Assembly (NCBI RefSeq): GCF_019456655.1
Contig: NZ_CP080332.1
Span: 2,170,001 to 2,234,000, forward strand
Length of the DNA: 64,000 nt
Direction of reading: 5' to 3'
Source of the DNA: Mycolicibacterium diernhoferi
GTDB lineage: Bacteria; Actinomycetota; Actinomycetes; Mycobacteriales; Mycobacteriaceae
The number at the start of each line of letters is the position of its first letter. The stretch's first letter is position 1. Below the pieces are notes generated by a model, which was not told where the DNA came from, searched no databases, and saw only the letters and a program-made list of their open reading frames with translations. The position numbers and the translations under genes were made by a program. Shown one piece after another: positions 26,999 through 34,976 of this stretch.

Positions 26999-27229
26999 AT
27001 GGCACATGAAGTTCGTATCCCCAAGCTGGGCGTCGCCGTCGAAGAGGCCCAGATCACCGAATGGCAATGCAGTAACGGCGATGATGTGGAAGCAGGGCAG
27101 GTCATCTACGTGCTGGCTACCGATAAGACCGAGGTCGAGATCGAGAGTCCCGCAGCGGGTGTGATCACCATCATTGGGGAGGTCGAGATCGACTATCCCG
27201 TCGGCACCATCGTCGCAACGATCGACTGA
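26999..27229 (+). CDS. Stand-alone lipoyl (biotinyl/lipoyl attachment) domain protein
   Basis: 76-aa protein made of a single lipoyl domain: PKLGVAVEEAQITEW at the start, LATDKTEVEIESP with Lys43 as the lipoylation site, and a GEVEIDYPVG hairpin. It lacks the peripheral-subunit-binding and acyltransferase domains of a normal E2. It sits between E1 beta and a Rieske oxygenase. It should accept the acyl group from the E1 here; the acyltransferase and E3 must come from elsewhere or be dispensable. Confidence 0.9.
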   Translation: MAHEVRIPKLGVAVEEAQITEWQCSNGDDVEAGQVIYVLATDKTEVEIESPAAGVITIIGEVEIDYPVGTIVATID

Positions 27230-27247
27230 CGTCTCGAAAGGCCCAGC

Positions 27248-28654
27248 ATGACAGCTCAGCTCACACCCGAAGAAGCTCAAGTCCCGGCCGAGCATGCCGA
27301 ACCGTACAAGCCCCGGCACACCGTGGACACCAGCCACGTGCCCTACCGGGTCGCCGATGGCGTGCACCTGCCGGTACAGCGTTACTACGACCAGGATTTC
27401 GCCGATCTCGAGTACGAGAAGATGTGGTTGCACACCTGGCAGTGGGCATGCCGCGAAGAAGACATCCCCGAACCGGGGGACTTCATCGAATACTCCATCG
27501 TCGACAAGACCGTCGTCATCGTGCGCCAGCCCGACCGCAGTATCAAGGTGCTCAACAACGTGTGCCCACACCGAGCCACCCAGCTCGTCGAGCCCGCCGA
27601 CGCCGGAACATTCGGCGGCAACCAGATCGTCTGTCCCTTTCACGGCTGGCGGTTCAACACCGACGGCACACAGTCCTACATCTACTGCAGGAAGGGATTC
27701 GTCGCCGGGTCCATCGATCCGGACACAATGAAGCTCGGGGAGGTGCGCTCGGCCGTCAAGTACGGTTTCGTGTGGATCAACTTCGACGACGATGCGCCAA
27801 CCCTCGATGAGTTCTTCGGTGATTACGACAAGCATCTGGCACCGATGGCAATGGACCGGATGCGGGTGCGCTGGTGGAAGTACTCGGTCGTGCCCGGCAA
27901 CTGGAAGGTGGCCACCGAGGCATTCCTGGAGGCCTACCACGTCATGCAGGCCCATCCTGAACTCGCGATGGGCGCCACCGACGACGACTACAACGCCGAC
28001 GGCGTGCCGTACTACCACCATGGAATGGGGCATGTGGACACCGCGACCCCGTTCGACCCCGAGCATCCGGAGAACTACACGCTGCCACCGACGCTGGTCG
28101 CTGGGATGGAGCCAGGTCGGTTCTTCATCGACCAGAATCAGGTGCTCTTCGAAGGCACCGACGGTTTCGCCACGGCACGCGACGAATACATTGCCGACCG
28201 GATCCGTGACCTGCCAGATGACCAGGTGCTGTTCAAGTTTTTCGAGGAACTCTACAGATACGCGGAAGAGGCCGACATCCCGCTTCCACCACTGGATCCC
28301 AACGCGTCAACCTACGGATTCGTGTTCCCCAACTTCGTCTTCCTCGGCCTGACGGGCAATCTGTTGTTCTACCGGTTCCGCCCGAACGGACATGACCCGG
28401 ACTCGGCGATCTTTGAAGCACTGGCGATGCAGATCCCGAGGCGTTGCGATATGGACAATGCCGCACCGCGTCGGGAAGGACCACTGGAACCGGAGGACTG
28501 GCCGTTCGTGCTGCAACAGGACATGGGCAACATCTACCGGCAGCAGGCGGGATACCGCTCGGGTGCGATCAAGCACTCGACCCTGTCGCCCAAGTACGAA
28601 CCGATGATCTTCTCGCTGCACACCGAGATCGACCGCTACATTGCCACCTATTGA
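27248..28654 (+). CDS. Rieske non-haem iron oxygenase, alpha subunit
   Basis: 468-aa ring-hydroxylating oxygenase. Rieske ligands are Cys106, His108, Cys129 and His132; the 20-residue spacing between the two pairs is longer than the usual 15-17. The mononuclear iron site is in NWKVATEAFLEAYHVMQAHPE with His231 and His236, and LQQDMGNIYRQQ probably gives the third ligand. The central domain is larger than in the Rieske enzyme at 18838, so the two probably act on different substrates or steps. It is followed by its likely electron donor, a [2Fe-2S] ferredoxin. Confidence 0.93.
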   Translation: MTAQLTPEEAQVPAEHAEPYKPRHTVDTSHVPYRVADGVHLPVQRYYDQDFADLEYEKMWLHTWQWACREEDIPEPGDFIEYSIVDKTVVIVRQPDRSIKVLNNVCPHRATQLVEPADAGTFGGNQIVCPFHGWRFNTDGTQSYIYCRKGFVAGSIDPDTMKLGEVRSAVKYGFVWINFDDDAPTLDEFFGDYDKHLAPMAMDRMRVRWWKYSVVPGNWKVATEAFLEAYHVMQAHPELAMGATDDDYNADGVPYYHHGMGHVDTATPFDPEHPENYTLPPTLVAGMEPGRFFIDQNQVLFEGTDGFATARDEYIADRIRDLPDDQVLFKFFEELYRYAEEADIPLPPLDPNASTYGFVFPNFVFLGLTGNLLFYRFRPNGHDPDSAIFEALAMQIPRRCDMDNAAPRREGPLEPEDWPFVLQQDMGNIYRQQAGYRSGAIKHSTLSPKYEPMIFSLHTEIDRYIATY

Positions 28655-28670
28655 CCCAGCATCGGTGACA

Positions 28671-29012
28671 ATGCGGGTCGAGCCCGCCGGCATCGAGATC
28701 ACCGTCCGCGAGGGCGAGAGTCTGATGCAGGCGGCCTGGCGGGAGGGCTACGAGTGGCCCACCCTCTGCTATGCGATGGGTCGCTGCACCGCGTGCCGGT
28801 GTGAGGTGCTCGACGGCCTGCACGTGCTCTCTGAGCGCACCGATGCCGAGGTCGCGCTGCTGGGCGACCTCAACCGCCGGGTCCGGCGGGCCAACCCCCG
28901 GCGCGTGCGGTTGGCTTGTCAGGTCAGCGCGACCGGTGATGTCACCGTGCGTAAACCCGGGGTGAAGAAGCGAACCGAGGAGAGGGCCGCAAACGCCAAT
29001 GACACAACATGA
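28671..29012 (+). CDS. [2Fe-2S] ferredoxin
   Basis: 113-aa plant/adrenodoxin-type ferredoxin with cluster ligands Cys33, Cys39, Cys42 and Cys83 (CYAMGRCTAC and LACQ). The positions around them (VREGESLMQAAWREGYEWPT) fit the beta-grasp fold. An earlier GTG at 28665 is possible. It starts 16 bases after the Rieske oxygenase stop and overlaps the FAD protein by 14 bases, so it most likely feeds electrons to the oxygenase. No dedicated ferredoxin reductase is in the window. Confidence 0.88.
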   Translation: MRVEPAGIEITVREGESLMQAAWREGYEWPTLCYAMGRCTACRCEVLDGLHVLSERTDAEVALLGDLNRRVRRANPRRVRLACQVSATGDVTVRKPGVKKRTEERAANANDTT

Positions 29013-30618
29013 TTTCGACGTGATCGTGGTCGGCTTCGGTGCCGCCGGCGCGTGTGCCGCCATCGCCGCCGCCGAGGGCGGTGCGCGGGTGCTGGTGGTG
29101 GACCGTGCGCTGGGCGGGGGAGCGTCGGCCTTGTCCGGTGGCGTGGTGTATGCCGGCGGCGGCACGCCGTACCAGCAGGCGGCCGGTTACGACGACGATC
29201 CGGACAACATGTTCGCCTACCTCCGACAGGAAGTTCAGGGCATCGTCGACGATGCGACGCTGCGCCGGTTCTGCGACGAGAGCGTGGACCAACTGGCCTG
29301 GCTCGAGAAGCACGGGGCCGCCTTCGAAGCATCCCTGTGCCCGTACAAGACGTCCTATCCGACCAAGCACTACCTCTACTTCTCCGGCAACGAGAAAGCC
29401 CTCCCGTACCGGCTGCACGCAAAGCCCGCACCGCGTGGGCACCGGCAGATCGCGAGCGGAACCAAATCCGGACGAGATCTATGGCGCGCCCTGCGTGATT
29501 CCGCGCTGCGGCTGGGGGTTACCTTCCTGCCCCGCACCACGGTCGACGAGCTCGTCATCGTCGACGGCCGCATTCAGGGAATCCGTTGCCGTACCTGGAC
29601 TTCCGGTGGTCGACTGGCGAAGCGGGTGCACAGCGCCGGCACCGCCTTCGGTGCGAAGATGATGAACTGGATGCCGCCTGCCGGTGCCCCCATCATGGGT
29701 CTGGCCGACCGCATCTGGGCACGGCACGCACAGCCACGTACCTTCCTGGCGGCGAATGTCGTGCTGGCCGCGGGCGGGTTCGCGTTCAATGAGGACATGC
29801 TGCGCCAGTTCGCTCCCGCCTATCAGCAGATGCGTCCGCTGGGGACCCGTGCCGATGACGGTGCCGGGATCCGGCTCGGCGAGTCCGCCGGCGGGGTCGC
29901 CGATCACCTGGAGCGGGTGACCGCCTGGCGCCTGCTCACGCCGCCGTCCGCCCTGGTGGAGGGAATCGCGGTGGGTGTCAGCGGTGAGCGGATCGCTGCC
30001 GAGGATCTGTACGGGGCTACCCACTGCCACATCATGGTGAACGAGTTCGGCGGCAAGGGCTATCTGATCGCCGACTCCGATATCTGGACCCGCGCCCGCG
30101 GTCAGGGTATGGCGCAGGCCGAGTCGATACTGCGTCTGCAGATCGGGTCGATCTTCACCATCGGCCACCGCAAGGCGGCGACACTGCCCGAGCTCGCCCG
30201 CAAACTGGGTATTTCCGCCTCCGGGCTGGCCGCCACCGTCGACGCCTACAACGCTTCGATCGCTGGCGGAACCGACGATCCGGCCGGCAAGGCTTCCGAC
30301 CTCTGCGCGCCCATAGCGCGGGCCCCGTTCTACGGCATCGATATCTCCATGCGGCCGTCGCTGACCTATCCGGTACCGGGGTTCACCCTCGGCGGCCTCA
30401 AGGTCGACGGTGAGTCCGGCCATGTGCTTGACGACCGCGGACAGTGCATCCCCGGTCTCTACGCGGCCGGTCGCACGGCCGTGGGAATCTGCTCGAACAG
30501 CTACGTCAGCGGCCTGGCGCTCGCGGACTGCGTGTTCTCCGGACGTCGGGCTGGGGAGCACGCCGCCCCGACAACCAGGTCGTCCCATACCGGCGACGCC
30601 GTGAGAAACTCGGGATAG
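28999..30618 (+). CDS. FAD-dependent dehydrogenase, 3-ketosteroid-1-dehydrogenase/fumarate reductase-like
   Basis: 539-aa flavoprotein of the FAD_binding_2 group. GFGAAGACAA near residue 12 binds FAD, DRALGGGASALSGGVVYAGG is the second conserved block, and GLYAAGRTAVGICSNSYVSG near the C-terminus closes the FAD site. These features are shared with ketosteroid dehydrogenases and flavocytochrome-like reductases, which introduce or reduce C=C bonds beside a carbonyl. It may dehydrogenate a cyclic ketone in this pathway. It overlaps the ferredoxin gene and is followed by the TetR regulator. Confidence 0.9.
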   Translation: MTQHDFDVIVVGFGAAGACAAIAAAEGGARVLVVDRALGGGASALSGGVVYAGGGTPYQQAAGYDDDPDNMFAYLRQEVQGIVDDATLRRFCDESVDQLAWLEKHGAAFEASLCPYKTSYPTKHYLYFSGNEKALPYRLHAKPAPRGHRQIASGTKSGRDLWRALRDSALRLGVTFLPRTTVDELVIVDGRIQGIRCRTWTSGGRLAKRVHSAGTAFGAKMMNWMPPAGAPIMGLADRIWARHAQPRTFLAANVVLAAGGFAFNEDMLRQFAPAYQQMRPLGTRADDGAGIRLGESAGGVADHLERVTAWRLLTPPSALVEGIAVGVSGERIAAEDLYGATHCHIMVNEFGGKGYLIADSDIWTRARGQGMAQAESILRLQIGSIFTIGHRKAATLPELARKLGISASGLAATVDAYNASIAGGTDDPAGKASDLCAPIARAPFYGIDISMRPSLTYPVPGFTLGGLKVDGESGHVLDDRGQCIPGLYAAGRTAVGICSNSYVSGLALADCVFSGRRAGEHAAPTTRSSHTGDAVRNSG

Positions 30619-30641
30619 CACCTCCGACCGAAGGGATACCC

Positions 30642-31256
30642 GTGGCCACCAATCCATCGCTGCTTGGCCGGCCCGTCGGGGCCAATAGCGAGGAAACGCG
30701 GCGACGCATCATCGACGCCACCATGCGCTGCGTCGCCGAAGTGGGTTACGAGCGGGCCACGATCCGCGAGATCGCCCGCAAGGCGGAGATGACCAGCGGC
30801 AGTCTGTATCACTACTTCCCCAACAAGACCGAGCTGATCAAGGCCACCGTCGACGAGTGGGCAGAGTTGACCATCCCGCGGATCGCCGCGTCGGCTCAAC
30901 GCGGTGAGGACTTCCGGGACCGACTGGTCGCGGTGTTCGACGAATGCGATCAGTTGATGCAGGAATATCCACTCATCGCCATGTTCGACCGAGCCATCCG
31001 GGTCGGCACCGCCCGGCAGCTCGCCGAGAGCCGGGAAACCCTGTTCTCCTCGCTGCGCGAGGTGACCCTCGACATCCTGAGGCAGGCCAAGCGGGAGGGC
31101 GCACTCCCGCGGGGAGCCCAGCTGGAAAGCGTGGCGAACTCGATCTACCTGGTACTGCAGGGCATGACCGACTACGCGGCGACTGCGGATCCCGAGGAGT
31201 ACCACGCCACCGTCAAGGCACTCAAACGACTGGTGAGCGGCACCCTCTTCAAATAG
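30642..31256 (+). CDS. TetR family transcriptional regulator
   Basis: 204-aa repressor-type protein. The N-terminal helix-turn-helix is clear: RRRIIDATMRCVAEVGYERA, then IREIARKAEMTSGSLYHYFP and NKTELIKA. The GTG at 30642 follows AAGGGA by five bases. It is the last gene of the operon behind operator type 2 copy 3 and is encircled by all four type 2 sites, so it is the best candidate for their binding protein (inference). The C-terminal ligand pocket has no recognisable relative. Confidence 0.9.
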   Translation: MATNPSLLGRPVGANSEETRRRIIDATMRCVAEVGYERATIREIARKAEMTSGSLYHYFPNKTELIKATVDEWAELTIPRIAASAQRGEDFRDRLVAVFDECDQLMQEYPLIAMFDRAIRVGTARQLAESRETLFSSLREVTLDILRQAKREGALPRGAQLESVANSIYLVLQGMTDYAATADPEEYHATVKALKRLVSGTLFK

Positions 31257-31259
31257 GGC

Positions 31260-32252
31260 TCACATCATGTCGTGTGCGCGGTAAAACGCGACAGCATCCC
31301 GGATCGAATCTTCGATGGGGGCCGGTTTCCAGCCGAGCTCGCGTTCGGCCTTACCGTGATCGAGCGCAGACATCTTGTCCACCATGTTGAATGCCCTTCG
31401 GGCGAACTTGATCTCACGTCCCGTCAGGTCACCGGCGAGCTGGGCGACCGACGACAGCGCCAGCAGCACCCGTCGCGGTATCGGCAGCCACGGCGGGCGC
31501 ACGCCGCCGGCTTCGGCCGCAAGCGTATGCAGTTCGCGGGTAGTCAGGAATCTGTCGGAGATGATGTAACGCTCACCGACCCGTCCCTTCTCCGAGGCCA
31601 GGATCATCGCTTCGGCGGCGTCCTCGATGCCCACCACCTCCTGACCGATGCCCCGGAAGTAGAAGGGCGCCTTGCCGGCTGCGATCATCGCGATGAGCCC
31701 GCCGTGCGGGGTGGGCTGCCAGTCACGCGGACCGTACGTGTTCGAGATGCACAGCGCGACGGCGGGCAGACCCTTCTCATTGGCGTACTGCAGGACCAGG
31801 TTTTCGGCATCCACGCGGCACTGGGTATACGCGCCACCGTCGGCGTACCAGTTACACGGCTGATCCTCGGTGACCGGCGTGCCATCGGTGCTGACTGCCA
31901 GGGTCGCGATGGTGGACATGAACACGAAGCGTCGGAGCTCGGTATCCACCGCGGCATCGAGGACGTGGCGCAGCCCCTCGACGTTCGTGCGGATCAGCGG
32001 CGCAGGATCGCGCAGCCAGGCCCGGGCATCGACGACGCAGTAATACACCACGTCGCAGTCTGCCATCGCAACCTGTAACGCCTCGTCGTCGAAGACGTCC
32101 CCGTAACAACGCTCGACCTCAAGGTCATCGATTGCTCTAGTGGAACTGGTCTTCCGCAGCATCACCCGAACGTCGTCGCCGCGTTCCACCAGCTTGCGGA
32201 TGACGTTCGACCCGACGAACCCGCTGCCGCCGATCACCAACTTCTTGGGCAT
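31260..32252 (-). CDS. NAD-dependent epimerase/dehydratase family protein (3-beta-HSD-like)
   Basis: 330-aa extended short-chain dehydrogenase. GGSGFVGSNV at residues 8-17 binds NAD(P), and FMSTIATLA holds the active-site Ser/Thr. The catalytic YxxxK position reads Tyr142-T-Q-C-Arg146, so Lys is replaced by Arg. NTYGPRDWQPTPHGG and VVGIEDAAEA are typical of the sterol-dehydrogenase-like branch. It is last in a minus operon with two SnoaL-like genes and converges on the TetR gene. Confidence 0.88.
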   Translation of the reverse strand: MPKKLVIGGSGFVGSNVIRKLVERGDDVRVMLRKTSSTRAIDDLEVERCYGDVFDDEALQVAMADCDVVYYCVVDARAWLRDPAPLIRTNVEGLRHVLDAAVDTELRRFVFMSTIATLAVSTDGTPVTEDQPCNWYADGGAYTQCRVDAENLVLQYANEKGLPAVALCISNTYGPRDWQPTPHGGLIAMIAAGKAPFYFRGIGQEVVGIEDAAEAMILASEKGRVGERYIISDRFLTTRELHTLAAEAGGVRPPWLPIPRRVLLALSSVAQLAGDLTGREIKFARRAFNMVDKMSALDHGKAERELGWKPAPIEDSIRDAVAFYRAHDMM

Positions 32253-32263
32253 CGAATCGGGGC

Positions 32264-32695
32264 TCAGTTCTCGACGGGTTGCAGCGGATTGGTGAACCAG
32301 GCGTTCTCTTCTCGTAGCGCTCGGCTACGCCAGCCTGCCGGTGTCCGCACCACGGAGTGGTGGTAGTAACCGCCGCAGAAGCTCAGTTCAGACATGCCCG
32401 GTAACTGCATCGGGTTGTAGAACATGGCGCGTACCTCGGCGGTGTCACCGGCGATGTCGATCTCGACATTGCTGATGAAGTGCTGCATCATCTGCATCGC
32501 GCCCAGGGCCGCTTCCAGCCACGCCGACACCTCATCTCGGGTACCGGCGATGGCTCCGGCCGACGAATAGTCCACGGTGGCGTCCTCGGTGAACAGTGAG
32601 CGCCACAGGTCCCAGTCCCGGGTGTCCACCGCGCGGGCATACTTGGCCAGCAGGCCTTGGATTTCGAGCCGGTCGCTGATCTCTTGAATGTCCAT
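32264..32695 (-). CDS. SnoaL-like / NTF2-fold protein
   Basis: 143-aa protein of the SnoaL_4-like type: EISDRLEIQGLLAKYARAVD, then DWDLWRSLFTEDATVDY and a FISNVEIDIAGDTAEVRAMF strand region. Such proteins work as isomerases, cyclases or hydratases, or as non-catalytic binding partners. Middle gene of the minus operon between another NTF2-fold protein (14 bases upstream) and the epimerase (11 bases downstream). Confidence 0.85.
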   Translation of the reverse strand: MDIQEISDRLEIQGLLAKYARAVDTRDWDLWRSLFTEDATVDYSSAGAIAGTRDEVSAWLEAALGAMQMMQHFISNVEIDIAGDTAEVRAMFYNPMQLPGMSELSFCGGYYHHSVVRTPAGWRSRALREENAWFTNPLQPVEN

Positions 32696-32709
32696 CGGTT
32701 ACCTCTCAG

Positions 32710-33228
32710 CTATCGGTTGGTGGTGTCGAACTGGGGTTTTACACTTTCTTGGCCGACGAACTGTTCTACGCCCCAGCCCTTCTCGTACGTTGTCACGGCG
32801 GAGGCTTCGAACGACATGGTGCTGTATCGCCAGCCCTGTGGCGTGCGTCGGTACTCGGTGCGGTATCGGCCGAAGGTCCAGAAGGCCTGTCCTTCAGCGG
32901 TCGTGGTGCTGATGATGGCGTGGAACTGGCCCCGAGCCTGGTCCCCGGTGACCTCGATCAAAGGATTCATCACATGGTGGACGATGAACGGGATCACCTG
33001 GAACTGGCGGAACAACTCCACGATGGCCTCCCGGCCCTCGACACGTACCGAGCCCAGCGGCCCCTCCCAGACGCCGTTTTCGGTGAACATCTCCGCGACC
33101 TTCTGAGGATCGTGGTGGGTCGGGCCGGCCCACCCGCCGTCGTTGCAGTTGATGTAGCGGTACTGCAGGTCGGTGATGGCTTGTCGGTCCTCGATCAGTT
33201 GAACGCGTTGTTCCAACGAGTGCGCCAT
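32710..33228 (-). CDS. SnoaL-like / NTF2-fold protein
   Basis: 172-aa relative of the preceding entry with LIEDRQAITDLQYRYINCND, KVAEMFTENGVWEGPLG and FIVHHVMNPLIEV. The two proteins differ strongly and may form a heteromer, since they are encoded side by side (inference). First gene of the minus operon; its ATG lies 17 bases from operator type 2 copy 4. Confidence 0.85.
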   Translation of the reverse strand: MAHSLEQRVQLIEDRQAITDLQYRYINCNDGGWAGPTHHDPQKVAEMFTENGVWEGPLGSVRVEGREAIVELFRQFQVIPFIVHHVMNPLIEVTGDQARGQFHAIISTTTAEGQAFWTFGRYRTEYRRTPQGWRYSTMSFEASAVTTYEKGWGVEQFVGQESVKPQFDTTNR

Positions 33229-33244
33229 CGATCCTCCGTTGTCT

Positions 33245-33260
33245 AATCAATCGCTTGATT
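33245..33260. promoter_or_regulatory. Operator type 2, copy 4
   Basis: AATCAAT-CG-CTTGATT, one mismatch between halves, in the 62-base gap between the divergent SnoaL operon and the acyl-CoA synthetase gene. One site could control both directions. Confidence 0.75.
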
Positions 33261-33290
33261 GATTTGTATGATGCGTGCCACACTGCCGAG

Positions 33291-34883
33291 GTGTCAAGGA
33301 GCGAAATTCCCAGAACGCCTGCCGCCAATCCGACCCTGACGACCCGCGCCATTCCGGCCGAACTGGCCCAGACCTATCAGGCCAATGGGTGGTGGACCGA
33401 CGAAACGATCGGCGACATGCTCGCCAACGGGCTGCGACAAGCGCCCGACGCCGAGTTCCGGGTGCACTCGGACGTTCGGCCATGGTCGGGGACCTTCGCC
33501 GACGTGGAACGGATCGGGCGCCGGCTCGCGCAGGGCCTGCGGGACCGTGGCGTCGGCCCCGGCGACGTGGTCGCATTCCAGTTGCCCAACTGGATGGAAG
33601 CCGCAGCGACCTTCTGGGCCGCATCATTTCTCGGCGCGGTGGTGGTCCCCGTTGTGCATTTTTACGGCGCCAAGGAGATCCGCCATATCATTGCGACAGC
33701 GAAACCCAAGGTGTTCATCACTTTCCAGGAATTCGGCCGGACCCGCTACCAAGAGGATCTCTACGATGACGTTCCCATTGTCGGCGTGGTGGGCCGTGAT
33801 TTCGAAGATCTGCTCGCCGCGGCACCGTTTGCCGAGGAACCTGCGATCGCTGCGTCTGATCCCGCGGTCATCGCCTTCACTTCGGGCACCACACGCAATG
33901 CGAAGGGTGTCGTCCACAGTCACCAGACACTCGGGTTCGAGACACGGCAGCTGGGCGATGCGTACCCGCCGGGGCTGGAACGTCAGCTCACCGCGGCTCC
34001 GGTCGGTCATTTCATCGGGATGCTGAACGCGTTCCTGATCCCCGTGGTCAAGGGCACTCCGATCTACCTCACCGATGGCTGGAACCCTGCCCAGACGCTC
34101 TCATTGATGCTCTCCGACGGTCTGACCTTCGGCGGTGGCGCGCCTTATTTCGTGATCAGCCTGCTTGATCACCCCGATTTCACTCCCGCGCATCTGGACT
34201 ACATGCGGTATGCCGGTATGGGCGGCTCGTCGGTGCCGGCCGCGACGGCGCGGCGGCTGCACGATCAGGGAGTCAACGTGTGGCGGTCCTACGGTAGTAC
34301 CGAGCATCCCTCTGTCGTCAGCACGCATTACACCGCACCCGCCGAGAAACGGATGTACACCGACGGAAAGCCGTTGCCGGGGGCGGAGATCCGGTTGTCC
34401 GCTGACGGCGAGATTCTCAGCCGGGGACCCGACCTCTGCTTGGGATACCTGGATCAGGACCTGACGGCCGCTGCTTTCGACGCCGAGGGCTGGTACCACT
34501 CCGGAGACATCGGCGTGTTGGACGACGACGGCTACCTGAGCATCGTGGACCGCAAGTCCGACATCATCATCCGCGGAGGCGAGAACATCAGTGCCATGGA
34601 GGTGGAGGAGGTGCTGCAGACCCTGCCGGGAGTGGCCGAGGCGGTGGCCGTCGCGGCGCCGGACGAGCGCTTCGGTGAACGCACCGCCGCGGTGCTGCGG
34701 ATGAAGCCGGATGCTTCGTTACCGAGCATGGATGATCTTCGCGCGCACTTCGCGCGCTCCGGGTTGGCCAAGCAGAAGTGGCCCGAGGAGATCCACCAGG
34801 TCGAGGAGTTCCCCCGTACGCCCAGTTCGAAGATCCAGAAGGCCCTGATACGCAAGATGGTCGCGGACTCGCGGGCGGTCTAG
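33291..34883 (+). CDS. AMP-dependent acyl-CoA synthetase/ligase
   Basis: 530-aa member of the ANL superfamily, activating a carboxylic acid to its CoA thioester through an acyl-AMP. The P-loop-like A3 motif FTSGTTRNAKGVVHSH, the YGSTEHPS motif, the GWYHSGDIG and VDRKSDIIIRGGENIS blocks and the catalytic Lys in PRTPSSKIQKALIR are all present. The GTG start at 33291 keeps the operator outside the gene. Fatty-acid, cyclohexane carboxylate and steroid-side-chain ligases share this architecture. It probably activates an acid formed in the pathway. Confidence 0.93.
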   Translation: MSRSEIPRTPAANPTLTTRAIPAELAQTYQANGWWTDETIGDMLANGLRQAPDAEFRVHSDVRPWSGTFADVERIGRRLAQGLRDRGVGPGDVVAFQLPNWMEAAATFWAASFLGAVVVPVVHFYGAKEIRHIIATAKPKVFITFQEFGRTRYQEDLYDDVPIVGVVGRDFEDLLAAAPFAEEPAIAASDPAVIAFTSGTTRNAKGVVHSHQTLGFETRQLGDAYPPGLERQLTAAPVGHFIGMLNAFLIPVVKGTPIYLTDGWNPAQTLSLMLSDGLTFGGGAPYFVISLLDHPDFTPAHLDYMRYAGMGGSSVPAATARRLHDQGVNVWRSYGSTEHPSVVSTHYTAPAEKRMYTDGKPLPGAEIRLSADGEILSRGPDLCLGYLDQDLTAAAFDAEGWYHSGDIGVLDDDGYLSIVDRKSDIIIRGGENISAMEVEEVLQTLPGVAEAVAVAAPDERFGERTAAVLRMKPDASLPSMDDLRAHFARSGLAKQKWPEEIHQVEEFPRTPSSKIQKALIRKMVADSRAV

Positions 34884-34923
34884 ACGCTTTCCTGGGCGAT
34901 TTGGTGCATCACCGGGGACCGGG

Positions 34924-34941
34924 CCTGTACAGTCGTACAGC
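34924..34941. promoter_or_regulatory. Operator type 1, copy 8
   Basis: CCTGTAC-AGTC-GTACAGC, 35 bases before the flavin monooxygenase start and 18 kb from the other type 1 sites. It links this gene to the P450/mce regulon. Confidence 0.7.
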
Positions 34942-34976
34942 AGATGCCCGGTCGACGATGACGAAGCGAGCTGCCC

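Noticed and set aside
30444..31256. Longer TetR protein starting at 30444
   Set aside because: The extra 66 residues overlap the FAD dehydrogenase gene; the GTG at 30642 has AAGGGA at proper distance.
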